Shown piece after piece: positions 1 through 7,706 of a stretch of DNA of 18,661 nt (positions are counted from its first letter, which is position 1; every line of letters starts with the position of its first letter). The stretch is taken from contig DCIH01000080.1 of NCBI GenBank assembly GCA_002317575.1, positions 3,201 through 21,861 of the forward strand. The letters run 5' to 3'. This DNA is from Verrucomicrobia bacterium UBA1731 (GTDB lineage Bacteria > Verrucomicrobiota > Kiritimatiellia > RFP12 > UBA1067). The notes under the pieces were generated by a model, which was given only the letters and a program-made list of their open reading frames with translations, searched no databases and was not told where the DNA came from. Both the position numbers and the translations under genes were made by a program.

Positions 1-1
1 C

Positions 2-1021
2 ATCAAGAAGTACCAGTGGCTCACGTTGCCGCTCGCGTTGTACGGTACGATCGTCCGCAAGGACGGCACGAAGGCGCAGGTCGCGGTGGGCGACGCGCCG
101 GGCGACCCCGTGTTCATGATTTCGGACATCCTGCCGCATCTCGGCAAGGATCAGGCGAAGCTCACGCGCGACGAGTTCTTCCCGGCGGAGGATCTGGACG
201 TCCTCGCCTGGAGCACGTACGCGAAGCCGAAGAAGGGCGACGACAAGGACGCGGCGAAGGCGGACAAGCCGGCGCTCGTCGACTACCTCAAGAAGATGTA
301 CAAGGTGGATGAAGAAGACCTCCTTTCCGCCGAACTCGAAATCGTTCCCGCGGGCATGCCGCGCGACGTCGGCTTCGACCGCGCGCTCATCGCGGGTTAC
401 GGCCATGACGACCGCGTGTGCGCGTACGCGGGGCTTCACGCGCTGCTGTCGCTCGACAAGACGCCGTCCGTCACGTGCGCGATCATCATGTGCGACAAGG
501 AAGAAGTCGGTTCCACCGGTTCCACCGGCATGTGCTCGAGCTTCTTCGAGAACACGGTCGCCGAGCTGATCGACCGTCAGGAAAAGGACGCGCGCGACAT
601 CCAGGTGCGCCGCGCGCTCGAGCGTTCGTCGATGCTTTCGGCGGACGTCACCGCGACGGCCGACCCGCATTTCCCCGACGTGGACTCCACCGGCAACTCC
701 GCGCATTTCCACAAGGGCCCGTGCGCGTCCAAGTACACGGGCGGTGCGTCCAAGGGCGGTGCGAGCGATTGCGGCCCCGAGTTCATCGCGGAAATCCGCA
801 GGATCCTGGCGGACGACGGGGTGACGTGGCAGATGGCGGAGCTCGGCAAGATGGAGAAGGGCGGCGGCGGCACGATCGCGCAGGACATGGCGCGTTTCGG
901 CATGAAGGTGCTCGACTTCGGCACGCCGCTTTTCAACATGCACGCGCCGTGGGAGATTGCCTCCAAGGCGGACTGCTACTGGACGTACCGCGCCTACCGG
1001 GCGTATTTCGCGGCCAAGTGA
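2..1021 (+). CDS. M18 family aminopeptidase (aspartyl aminopeptidase type), 3' part
   Basis: Zinc-dependent aminopeptidase that removes N-terminal residues from peptides in the cytoplasm. The reading frame is open from base 2, giving 339 residues. M18 enzymes usually run to about 430-480 residues, so roughly the first quarter, including the first His-x-Asp metal motif, lies left of the window. Visible M18 landmarks in order are: a GHDDR motif (about residues 134-138 of the fragment) with the bridging metal-binding Asp; CDKEEVGS (164-171), the Glu-Glu pair providing the general base and a zinc ligand; SADV (213-216); and MHAPWE (313-318) near the C-terminus, whose His is the last zinc ligand. 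The catalytic set seen here is intact. The lysine- and aspartate-rich stretch near 77-90 lies in the variable dodecamer-forming insert domain. The next gene begins 17 nt downstream, suggesting co-transcription. Family assignment is secure; substrate preference is not visible. Confidence 0.93.
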   Translation: MKKYQWLTLPLALYGTIVRKDGTKAQVAVGDAPGDPVFMISDILPHLGKDQAKLTRDEFFPAEDLDVLAWSTYAKPKKGDDKDAAKADKPALVDYLKKMYKVDEEDLLSAELEIVPAGMPRDVGFDRALIAGYGHDDRVCAYAGLHALLSLDKTPSVTCAIIMCDKEEVGSTGSTGMCSSFFENTVAELIDRQEKDARDIQVRRALERSSMLSADVTATADPHFPDVDSTGNSAHFHKGPCASKYTGGASKGGASDCGPEFIAEIRRILADDGVTWQMAELGKMEKGGGGTIAQDMARFGMKVLDFGTPLFNMHAPWEIASKADCYWTYRAYRAYFAAK

Positions 1022-1038
1022 CGGAAGCGGAGACGCGC

Positions 1039-1407
1039 ATGGACCAGCCCGAAGTCACCTACGAGAAGGACGACTACTCCGCCATCCTCGCGAAGGACGG
1101 GCGGTACGACGCGCGCGCCTACGATTTCACGCTGCAGGTCATCCACGAGCTGGGCGAAGAGGTCAAGGGGCATGCGTCCGGACAGGAGGTTCTGGACTGG
1201 TTCCGCGATCTCGCGCTCGACGCGTACGGTCCGATGGCGTACGCCGTGCTGGACGACTGGGGCGTTCACAACTGCCAGGACGTGGGCGAGATCGTCTTCA
1301 ACCTGTGCGACGCCGGCTTGATCGGCAAGACGGAAAACGACAGCAAGGCCGATTTCATCGGCGGGTATGATTTCAAGGACGAATTCCTCGGTCCGTACGA
1401 GGTGTGA
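1039..1407 (+). CDS. Minf_1886 family protein (PVC-associated, function unknown)
   Basis: Small acidic protein of 122 residues with no signal peptide or membrane segment, so probably cytoplasmic. I recognise the pattern of the Minf_1886 family: an N-terminal AYDFTLQVIHEL segment, a SGQEVLDWFRDLALDAYGPM helix pair, then VLDDWGV, a GEIVFNLCDAGLIGKTE segment and a C-terminal DF-x-GGYDF motif. No biochemical function is known to me, and the family is seen mostly in Verrucomicrobia, Planctomycetes and relatives, so the gene is a lineage marker. ATG 1039 is preferred because a GGAG-like site precedes it and the family's conserved N-terminus follows immediately; the longer frame upstream overlaps the aminopeptidase and is a shadow. 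Its TGA overlaps the rsgA ATG by one base (TGATG), implying translational coupling. Confidence 0.88.
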   Translation: MDQPEVTYEKDDYSAILAKDGRYDARAYDFTLQVIHELGEEVKGHASGQEVLDWFRDLALDAYGPMAYAVLDDWGVHNCQDVGEIVFNLCDAGLIGKTENDSKADFIGGYDFKDEFLGPYEV

Positions 1408-2219
1408 TGTCGCGCTTGGAAGATTTCGGGTGGACCGGCGATGCGGTGGCCGGCGGCGTCGGGCGCGTGGTGAGCGCGCACGGCGACTACTTCCATCTCG
1501 TGTGCAACGAGGTGGAGACGGGCGAGATCCTCGCGCGCAAGAAATCATCCGCCTTCCGCGATCCCGAGGTGCTGCAACCGGTCACGGGCGACTTCGTCAA
1601 ATTCCAGTACAATGCGCAGGGGGAAAGCCGCATTCTCGAAGTGCTGCCGCGCTTCTCGCGGCTGGCGCGGCTCGATCCCTCGTCCGCGGGACGGCGCGAG
1701 CAGGTGCTGGCGGTCAATTTCGACGTGCTGTTCTTCGTGATGTCGCTGAACGAGAACTTTTCGGTGCCGCGTCTGGAGCGTTTCGCGGAGATCGCGCAGG
1801 CGAGCGGGTGCCTGGATCGCGTCGTGGTGCTGCTCACGAAGGCGGACTTGGACACGGTGGGTGAACTGCCGCCGCTAGACGGGTTCAAGGCGATCAGGGT
1901 GTCGGCCGTGACGGGCGAGGGCATGGATGCGGTGCGGGCGCTCGTCAAATCGCGCAAGACGGTCGCGTTCGTGGGGTCGTCGGGCGTGGGAAAGTCCACG
2001 CTCGTGAACGCGCTTGCGGGCGACGAGTGGATGGCCACGGGTGAGATCCAGGAATGGTGCGGCAAGGGACGGCACACCACGACCTCGCGCGAGCTCGTGC
2101 GGCTGCCCGACGGCGCATTGGCGCTGGATACGCCCGGCTTGCGCGAACTGGGGCTTCTGGGCCGCGACGGCATCAAGATCAAAGAGCGCCAAACCTGCTC
2201 TCATCGGTATCGCCAATAG
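1407..2219 (+). CDS. rsgA: Ribosome small-subunit biogenesis GTPase RsgA, lacking the C-terminal zinc domain
   Basis: Circularly permuted GTPase that acts in late 30S subunit maturation. The 270-residue product shows an N-terminal OB-fold region (about 15-85) and then the GTPase motifs in permuted order: TKAD (G4) at 144-147, GSSGVGKST (G1) at 190-198, a GKGRHTTT segment (G2 region) at 219-226, and DTPG (G3) at 241-244. Homologues continue after ELGL with about 60-100 residues holding a Cys/His zinc-binding helical domain that contacts rRNA. Here recognisable similarity stops near residue 252, followed by a short basic tail ending in CSHRYRQ and a TAG. Neither of the other two forward frames downstream continues the missing domain, so a simple frameshift does not explain it. 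The gene may be a functional short form, a 3' deletion in this strain, or an assembly fault. ATG 1407 overlaps the preceding stop. Confidence 0.9.
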   Translation: MSRLEDFGWTGDAVAGGVGRVVSAHGDYFHLVCNEVETGEILARKKSSAFRDPEVLQPVTGDFVKFQYNAQGESRILEVLPRFSRLARLDPSSAGRREQVLAVNFDVLFFVMSLNENFSVPRLERFAEIAQASGCLDRVVVLLTKADLDTVGELPPLDGFKAIRVSAVTGEGMDAVRALVKSRKTVAFVGSSGVGKSTLVNALAGDEWMATGEIQEWCGKGRHTTTSRELVRLPDGALALDTPGLRELGLLGRDGIKIKERQTCSHRYRQ

Positions 2220-2233
2220 GGGGTTTTACCCTC

Positions 2234-2262
2234 TTGCGCGTAGGGGGGATTTTTGCTACATT
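2234..2262 (+). promoter_or_regulatory. Probable sigma-70-type promoter for acpP
   Basis: TTGCGC (2234-2239) and TACATT (2257-2262) are separated by 17 bases, an ideal spacing for a housekeeping promoter. The stretch is AT-rich against a very GC-rich background and lies in the short gap between rsgA and acpP. A transcript starting near 2269 would carry a leader of about 25 nt with an AAGGAG ribosome-binding site at 2279-2284. No operator-like repeat was recognised. Confidence 0.6.
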
Positions 2263-2294
2263 ATCACCCGTCAACAACAAGGAGACTAACTAAA

Positions 2295-2561
2295 ATGGCA
2301 GGTAAACTTGAAGATCGCGTCAAAGAGATCATCGTCGACCAGCTCGGCGTCAATGCGGAGCAGGTGACGCTCGAAGCGTCGTTCATCGACGATCTCGGCG
2401 CGGACTCGTTGGACAGCGTTGAACTTATCATGGCGTTTGAAGAGGAATTCGGCGCCGCCATCCCCGAAGAGGACGCCGAGAAGCTGACGACCGTGGGCAA
2501 GGTCATCGACTATCTCAAGTCCAAGGGTTATGGCGACGACGGCTCCGCTCCGGCGCAGTAA
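2295..2561 (+). CDS. acpP: Acyl carrier protein
   Basis: Carrier of growing acyl chains in type II fatty acid synthesis, and acyl donor for phospholipid and lipid A synthesis; cytoplasmic. The 88-residue acidic protein has the canonical four-helix ACP pattern with the GADSLDSVEL motif, in which Ser38 is the predicted phosphopantetheine attachment site. The C-terminal GDDGSAPAQ tail slightly exceeds the usual 77-80 residues. ATG 2295 is chosen over an in-frame upstream start at 2253 because it follows a strong AAGGAG site by 10 nt and begins with the family N-terminus (MAGKLEDRVKEII). The gene stands alone between its own promoter and terminator rather than with fab genes. Codon choice is less GC-extreme than its neighbours, as expected for a highly expressed gene. 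Confidence 0.97.
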   Translation: MAGKLEDRVKEIIVDQLGVNAEQVTLEASFIDDLGADSLDSVELIMAFEEEFGAAIPEEDAEKLTTVGKVIDYLKSKGYGDDGSAPAQ

Positions 2562-2579
2562 GTTCTGTCTGCACAACGG

Positions 2580-2617
2580 CAAAAGGGGCCGCGCGTCTGG
2601 ACGCGTGGTTCCTTTTG
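2580..2617 (+). terminator. Rho-independent terminator after acpP
   Basis: A long hairpin begins 19 nt after the acpP stop. AAAAGG (2581-2586) pairs with CCTTTT (2611-2616), then GGCCG pairs with TGGTT through G-C and G-U pairs, and an inner CGCGTC pairs with GACGCG around a tiny TG loop. With the flanking C-G pair the stem is about 18 bp. The CCTTTTGTGTTG downstream arm supplies a T-rich exit, and AAAAGG on the other arm could let it work from the opposite strand too. Confidence 0.75.
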
Positions 2618-2653
2618 TGTTGTAATCGGTCATCCGCAACGGGGGGGCGTTCA

Positions 2654-3676
2654 ATGGACGGCGGCAGGAAACGCGTGGCGATCGTCGGGTTCGGTTTCAT
2701 GGGGCACATGCACTATGGCGCCTGGAAAAAGGCGCGCGGCGCGAAAGTCGTGGCGGTGTGCGATTCGAACCTGGCGCAGATCACGGCCAAGGTGGGCGGC
2801 AACCTGTCCGGTGCGGACAATTCGGGCCTCGCCAAGGATGTGAAGGTCTACGCCGATTTTGACGAGATGCTGGCGAAAGAACCGCTCGACGTGGTGGATG
2901 TGACGCTCCCGACGCTCCTGCATCCGCCGATGACACTCAGGGCGCTTGCGAAGGGCGTGAACGTGCTGTGCGAAAAGCCGATGGCCATCGACGCGCGAAC
3001 GGCCGCCACGATGGTGGCCGCGGCGAAGAAATCCAAGGCCAAGCTCATGATCGCGCAGTGCGTCCGCTACTGGCCCGAGTACGTGGTGCTCAAGGACATG
3101 ATCACCTCTGGCCGTTACGGTCGCGTCATCGCGGCGGACTTCACGCGTTTCGCGCCGGCGCCCGGCTGGCAGAACGGCGGCAAATCGTGGTTCCTCGACG
3201 AGAAGAAATCCGGCGGCGTCGCGCTCGACATGCACCTGCATGACGTGGACGAGATACATCATCTCTTCGGCATGCCGAAGGCCGTGACGGCGTCGGCGCA
3301 CCGTCATGCGGACGGCTGGACCGATTTCATCGCCACCACCTACGATTATCCCGGGATGGTGGTGACCAGCTCCTCCAGTTGGGCCATGACCGCTTCCTTC
3401 GTGTGGGAGTCGGGTTTTCGCGTGGTGTTCGAAAAGGCGGTGGCGGTTCTGAACACGCACAACGACAAGCCGTTCGTGGTGTATCCGGAAAAAGGCAAGC
3501 CCTTCACGCCCAAGACCCCGAAGGCGAACGGGTACGAAACGGAAATCAAGGCGTTCCTCGCGTATCTGGACGGCGACGAATCGGTTGCGGTGACGCCCGA
3601 ATCCGCCTGCGAATCCGTGCGGATCGTCGACGCCGAGAAAAAGAGCGCGAAGCTCGGAAAGGCCGTCGCGTTGTGA
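2654..3676 (+). CDS. Gfo/Idh/MocA family NAD(P)-dependent oxidoreductase
   Basis: Predicted cytoplasmic dehydrogenase of the glucose-fructose oxidoreductase / inositol dehydrogenase family, acting on a sugar, cyclitol or related hydroxyl compound; the substrate cannot be read from sequence. The 340-residue protein has an N-terminal Rossmann fold with GFGFMG (12-17) as the dinucleotide-binding loop, VCDSN after the second strand, the family signature CEKP (106-109) with its catalytic Lys, and GGVALDMHLHDVDEIHHLFG (187-206), which carries the catalytic Asp/His of the C-terminal domain. ATG 2654 is preferred over an upstream in-frame ATG (2615) that lies inside the acpP terminator stem, and it follows a G-rich stretch. 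The last four bases (GTGA) overlap the start of era, so the two genes are translationally coupled despite unrelated functions. Confidence 0.92.
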   Translation: MDGGRKRVAIVGFGFMGHMHYGAWKKARGAKVVAVCDSNLAQITAKVGGNLSGADNSGLAKDVKVYADFDEMLAKEPLDVVDVTLPTLLHPPMTLRALAKGVNVLCEKPMAIDARTAATMVAAAKKSKAKLMIAQCVRYWPEYVVLKDMITSGRYGRVIAADFTRFAPAPGWQNGGKSWFLDEKKSGGVALDMHLHDVDEIHHLFGMPKAVTASAHRHADGWTDFIATTYDYPGMVVTSSSSWAMTASFVWESGFRVVFEKAVAVLNTHNDKPFVVYPEKGKPFTPKTPKANGYETEIKAFLAYLDGDESVAVTPESACESVRIVDAEKKSAKLGKAVAL

Positions 3677-4584
3677 AGGCGGCCGTCATCGGCATCGTGG
3701 GTCGGACGAACGCCGGCAAGTCGACGCTCGTGAACGCGCTCGTCGGCGAGAAGATATCCATCACGAGCCCCGTGGAGCAGACGACGCGCAACACGATTCG
3801 CGGCATCGTCGCGGATCCGCGCGGTCAGCTCGTGCTGATGGATACGCCCGGTCTGCACAAGGCGGTCGGTCCCCTGGGCAAGTTGCTGAACGGCATGGCG
3901 CGCGCGTCCGCCGCGGGGACGGACGTCCTGTGCGTGGTGTTTGACGCGGCGCAGGCGCCGCAGCTCGAGGACGAGGGCTGGATGGCGCGCGTCGCGAAGG
4001 AGAAGACGGCCGAGGACAAGGTCGTGTTCGTGCTCAACAAGGCGGATGCGAAGCCGTTTTTCGAGCGCATGTTCCGCGACGCGTGGGCGGCGGCGACGGC
4101 GGAGCGTCCCACCACGGCGACGCCCGTGTGGGTCTGCGCGAGTTCGCTCACCGAAGAAGGCGCGGCGCCGGTGAAGGACGTCCTGTTCGAGCTGTCGCCC
4201 GAAGGTGAACCGCTTTTCCCCGAGGATGTGGTCACCGACTATCCGCGCAAGCTGGCGATGGCGGACGTCGTGCGCGAGAAGCTCCTGTCGCGGCTGTTCC
4301 AGGAAATCCCGCACGAACTCGGCGTGGCGGTGAAGGACGTCGTCGAAAGCCGCGACAGCTGGTCCGCCGACGTGGTGGTGTACGTGAACAAGCCCTCGCA
4401 GAAGGGCATCGTGATCGGCACCGGCGGGCGGACGCTCAAGATGGCCCGCAAGGAGGCCGAGCGCGACCTGAAGGACATGTTCGGCGTGCGCGTCCACCTC
4501 GAAATCTGGGTAAAGGTGGAGGCGAACTGGATGAAAAACAACCGTCTTCTGTCGGAGATGGGATACGCGGGGGCGCTGATCTGA
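3673..4584 (+). CDS. era: GTPase Era
   Basis: Essential GTPase that binds the 3' end of 16S rRNA and assists 30S subunit maturation. The 303-residue product has the usual Era length and architecture: GRTNAGKST (10-18, P-loop), TTRNTIRG (37-44, switch I), DTPG (57-60), NKAD (122-125) and SSLTEEG (157-163), followed by a type II KH domain with QKGIVIGTGG (243-252, GxxG loop) and the diagnostic LEIWVKVEANW segment (276-286). No key residue is missing. Start GTG 3673 is chosen because it overlaps the previous stop as GTGA and places the P-loop at the usual distance from the N-terminus; longer in-frame starts run back through the dehydrogenase gene. It is followed after 18 nt by the TPR gene. Confidence 0.97.
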   Translation: MKAAVIGIVGRTNAGKSTLVNALVGEKISITSPVEQTTRNTIRGIVADPRGQLVLMDTPGLHKAVGPLGKLLNGMARASAAGTDVLCVVFDAAQAPQLEDEGWMARVAKEKTAEDKVVFVLNKADAKPFFERMFRDAWAAATAERPTTATPVWVCASSLTEEGAAPVKDVLFELSPEGEPLFPEDVVTDYPRKLAMADVVREKLLSRLFQEIPHELGVAVKDVVESRDSWSADVVVYVNKPSQKGIVIGTGGRTLKMARKEAERDLKDMFGVRVHLEIWVKVEANWMKNNRLLSEMGYAGALI

Positions 4585-4602
4585 CGGGCGCGGACGAAAC
4601 GC

Positions 4603-7089
4603 ATGAAACGTTGTCGTTGCAGAACGGGGCTTTGGATGCTGGTGGCGCTTTTCGCCGGCGCGTTGACGGTTTTCGCCGGCGAAGAACTGGATCTGGCCCG
4701 GCAGGCGTTGCGCGACGGTCTCTGGAAAATAGCGCTCAGCCATGCGGAAGCCGCGCAGTCGAACGCGCAGGACCGCGCGTCCGCCCGGCTGGTGGTGCTG
4801 GAGGCGTTGGACGCGCTGGGCGAGAACAAGAAGGCGCTTGAACGGCTGTCGGCGTGGACGGACGAGAACGGCGAGGCGTTCCGGTACCGCAAGGCGCTGG
4901 CGTTTTCGAAGCTCGGTCGCCGCGACGCGGCGCGTGCGGCGTTGGCCGCGCCGTTTGCGTCGTCCGACTGGAATCTCGCCGCGAGCCGGCTGCGTGCGCG
5001 TACGGCCGTCGAAGACGGGCGGCGCGATGAGGCGTCGGCGGCCTTTCGGACGGCATTGTCGGCGGCGGACGCGCTCACCAACGCGGTGGCGCGCACGGAG
5101 GTGGCCCTCGAGTGGGCCCGCTTCGTCGCCGCGTCCGGGGACGAAGAGAACACGCTGGCGATACTCAAGGACGAGCGGGCGTTGGAGGCTCCCGGTGCGG
5201 CTGGCGACGAAGCGCGCCTGCTGGCGTCCGAATTGTACGCGGCCGTCGGCAGGACGAACGACGCGCGCGTGCTGTGGAAGCGTCTGGCGGCGTCGACGGC
5301 ATCCAAGGACATACGGCGTCGCGCGGCATTTCGACTGGGGTTCGACGAATTGACATCGTCGGCCACGGCGACATCTGGCGTGTCGCGGATACGCGCGCTC
5401 GTGCGCGAGAACCCCGACGATCCCGACGCGCGCGAGGCGGCTATCCATCTGGCGGACCATTTGCTCGCCGCCGGCGATGCCGCGGGCGCGCACGACGAAT
5501 ACCGGCGTTTCCTCGAGGCGAACCCGGCTTCCGTGCTGGATGCGCGCGTGATTGAAAACCGCGGCTGGGCGCAAATGGCGCTTGGACGCCGTGCCGAGGC
5601 GATTGGTTCGTTCGCACGCGCGGCGCAGGTCGCCACGAACACCGAAACGCGTGCGCGTTGTCTCTACAAGCAGGCGGACGCGCTGGTTGCGGATGCTCGT
5701 CCCGCGGACGCTGCGCCCATTTACGCGCAGGTGGCGAACTTGGCGACGTCGCGGAGCGGCGTCGCCCCCTTGGGGAGCCGCGACGCGGCGGGGGCCTTCG
5801 GGGAGAGCGGCGTCGCCCCCTTGGGGAGCCGCGATGCGGCGAGGGCCTTCGGGGAAGGGGACATGCCGCTGGCGAAGCTGGCGGAATTGGCGACGTTCGC
5901 CGAGGCGGACGCGCTGGAACGCGCCGGACAGGCCGAGAAGGCGTCGGCGCGCTACCGCGCCGTGCTGGCGGCCGGCGGCGTGAAGCGATTCCGCGCGGCG
6001 CTCCGGCTGGCGGCGCAGAGCGTCTCCGCAGGTCGCAACGAAGACGCCATCGCCCTGTACGCGACCGTGGCGACGAATGCCGCCGCCGGTCCGGCGGAAC
6101 GCGTCGCCGCGTATGCCGGGCGCGGCCGCGCGCACTACCGGGCGTATCGGTTCCGCGATGCGCGCGCCGATTTCGGGAAGGTCGCCGAACTCGATTCGTC
6201 CCGAGCCGACGAGATGCGTTTCCTCAAGGCGCTGTGCCTGTACGGCGAGGGCGGCGACGCCGACGCGAAGGCCGAGGCGCTCGATCTTCGCAACAAGACG
6301 GATGATGTCGCGCTGAAGACCGATTTGTCGCTGTGGCTGGCCAAATGGTGCTACAACCACCGCGAATGGCGCGACGCGCAGGCGCATTACGAGTCGTACG
6401 CGGCGGCGCATGCGCAGGACGAGAAGGGCGCGGACGCGCTGACGTGGGCCGCTCGGTGCGCGTCCGCGTGCGGCGACGACGCCAAGGCCGTCGAGCTCAC
6501 GACGCGCGCGGCGAAAGCCGCGCCCAAGGCGCCGTTTTTGGCCGATGTGCTGCTCGTTCAGGGCGAGGCGCTCATGGAATTGGCGCGGTTTGCCGAGGCG
6601 GTGGTCGTCTTCGACCGCGTGAAGACGGTTTCGCCGTCGGACGAGACGGCGCGCCGCGCCGCGATCCGCAGGGCGGACGCCCTGTATGCGTTGGGCGCGG
6701 ACAACACGGCCCGGTATGCGGACGCGCTCCAGGCCTACCAGGATCTCGGCAAGACAGCCGCGCTCACGCCGAGCGAGCGCATCGCAACCGCCTACCGCGT
6801 CGGCCGTCTCCTGGAGAAGATGAACCGCAAGGACGAGGCGTCGGACCAGCTCTACGCGCATGTCGTCCTGGCGTGGCGCGACGCCCGCGCGAAAGGCGCG
6901 GTGTTCGACGAGAACGCCTGCCGGTGCTTCGCCCAGGCGGCGTTCCGCCTGTCGGAGAACTATGCGGCCGAAGGCAATGCCTTCGCTGCAGCCGCCGTGC
7001 TGAAACTCGTGGTCGATTCCGGTACGGCATCGGCGAAGGAGGCGGCGCGCCGCCTCGCGCAATTCGAAAAGAAAGGATTCGTGAGATGA
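4603..7089 (+). CDS. Large exported tetratricopeptide-repeat protein
   Basis: The 828-residue protein starts with a basic stretch and a hydrophobic core (MKRCRCRTGL then WMLVALFAGALTVFAG), a likely Sec signal peptide cut near residue 26, so the mature protein should be periplasmic. The rest is almost entirely alpha-helical, alanine-rich helix pairs of TPR type, such as ALSHAEAAQ near the start, GDAAGAHDEYRRFLEANP in the middle and ARFAEAVVVFDRVKTVSP later. TPR proteins are scaffolds, and an exported one next to ExbB/ExbD-like genes recalls CpoB/YbgF of Tol-Pal systems, though the size is far larger. Residues 385-418 hold a non-TPR insertion made of two tandem 17-residue units. Its stop overlaps the next start (ATGA). 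No enzymatic motif was seen. The exact partner is inference. Confidence 0.88.
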   Translation: MKRCRCRTGLWMLVALFAGALTVFAGEELDLARQALRDGLWKIALSHAEAAQSNAQDRASARLVVLEALDALGENKKALERLSAWTDENGEAFRYRKALAFSKLGRRDAARAALAAPFASSDWNLAASRLRARTAVEDGRRDEASAAFRTALSAADALTNAVARTEVALEWARFVAASGDEENTLAILKDERALEAPGAAGDEARLLASELYAAVGRTNDARVLWKRLAASTASKDIRRRAAFRLGFDELTSSATATSGVSRIRALVRENPDDPDAREAAIHLADHLLAAGDAAGAHDEYRRFLEANPASVLDARVIENRGWAQMALGRRAEAIGSFARAAQVATNTETRARCLYKQADALVADARPADAAPIYAQVANLATSRSGVAPLGSRDAAGAFGESGVAPLGSRDAARAFGEGDMPLAKLAELATFAEADALERAGQAEKASARYRAVLAAGGVKRFRAALRLAAQSVSAGRNEDAIALYATVATNAAAGPAERVAAYAGRGRAHYRAYRFRDARADFGKVAELDSSRADEMRFLKALCLYGEGGDADAKAEALDLRNKTDDVALKTDLSLWLAKWCYNHREWRDAQAHYESYAAAHAQDEKGADALTWAARCASACGDDAKAVELTTRAAKAAPKAPFLADVLLVQGEALMELARFAEAVVVFDRVKTVSPSDETARRAAIRRADALYALGADNTARYADALQAYQDLGKTAALTPSERIATAYRVGRLLEKMNRKDEASDQLYAHVVLAWRDARAKGAVFDENACRCFAQAAFRLSENYAAEGNAFAAAAVLKLVVDSGTASAKEAARRLAQFEKKGFVR
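5755..5856 (+). repeat. Two tandem 51-bp in-frame palindromic units inside the TPR gene
   Basis: Unit 1 (5755-5805) and unit 2 (5806-5856) differ at only a few bases and encode SGVAPLGSRDAAGAFGE and SGVAPLGSRDAARAFGE. Each contains an inverted repeat: GCGTCGC pairs with GCGACGC across a 14-base loop that itself holds CCCCTTGGGG. In unit 2 the second arm reads GCGATGC, which still pairs through a G-U wobble. The 51-base length keeps the frame, and the residues are Gly/Pro-containing and unlike the surrounding helices, suggesting an inserted element that was then duplicated. Confidence 0.9.
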
Positions 7090-7706
7090 CGGCTTTTTTT
7101 CTGGAGGGGGGCGTCGTTCCTGCGGTCATCTGCCTCTTGGGTGTGGCCACGCTGCTGTTGTTCTTCACGCGCCTGGCGGATCTCCGGCGGGCGCATGTGG
7201 ATTGGGCGGACTTCATCCGCGGCGTCGGGAATGTGTTGGCGAAAGGCAACGCCGACGAGGCGCTGGCGATCTGCGAAGACGCGCCGTCGCCCGTCGCGCG
7301 CGTCGTCTCGGCGGCGGTTTCGCATCGCGCGGACGACGCCGCGTCGTTGCGTGACGTCGTCGCGTCCGCATCCCGCGCGGAAGTGCGCCGCTACACGCGC
7401 CGGCTCGCCGCGTTTCCCGTCGTGGCGCAGGTGGCGCCGCTGCTGGGTCTGTTCGGCACCGTGCTCGGGTTCGCGAAGATGCTGCTGGCGCTCAAGTCGG
7501 CCGCGCCGGTGACGCGCGTCGATTTGCTGGCGGGACTCGCGCCGGCCCTTTCGGCCGCCGCTGCCGGTCTGCTGGTCGCGGTGGTCGCGCATGTCGCCCA
7601 CGCGCTCTTGCGCGCGCGGCTCGACCGCATCGTGTCCGAACTCGACGCCGCTGCCGACGAAATCCGCGCGGTTCTGTCGTCCGGCGCGGGGGAGTCCGGA
7701 AGGTGA
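7086..7706 (+). CDS. ExbB/TolQ/MotA-family membrane protein with atypical channel residues
   Basis: The 206-residue inner-membrane protein has the ExbB/TolQ topology: one N-terminal membrane helix (about 9-29), a cytoplasmic loop (30-110), then two helices (about 111-135 and 149-175). The GLFGTVLGF motif (121-129) is the family signature. ExbB/TolQ normally form a pentamer around an ExbD/TolR dimer and convert proton flow into work on the envelope. Aligning GLAPALSAAAAGL (150-162) with E. coli ExbB GIAEALLATAIGL puts Pro153 at the Glu position and Ala158 at the conserved Thr, so third-helix polar residues are missing; Thr125 of the second helix is kept. The start overlaps the TPR stop (ATGA) behind an AAAGGA site at 7072-7077. 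Family call is solid; proton-driven activity is doubtful. Confidence 0.88.
   Translation: MTAFFLEGGVVPAVICLLGVATLLLFFTRLADLRRAHVDWADFIRGVGNVLAKGNADEALAICEDAPSPVARVVSAAVSHRADDAASLRDVVASASRAEVRRYTRRLAAFPVVAQVAPLLGLFGTVLGFAKMLLALKSAAPVTRVDLLAGLAPALSAAAAGLLVAVVAHVAHALLRARLDRIVSELDAAADEIRAVLSSGAGESGR

Noticed and set aside
2184..2233. Small inverted repeats (AGAGC/GCTCT and AGGG/CCCT) around the rsgA stop codon
   Set aside because: Stems are only 4-5 bp with no T-tract in a useful position, so a terminator or attenuator cannot be supported.
3346..7062. Open frame of about 1,240 codons on the - strand opposite era and the TPR gene
   Set aside because: It is antisense to strongly supported genes, is extremely Arg/His-rich with no recognisable domain, and is the type of mirror frame produced by GC-rich codon use.
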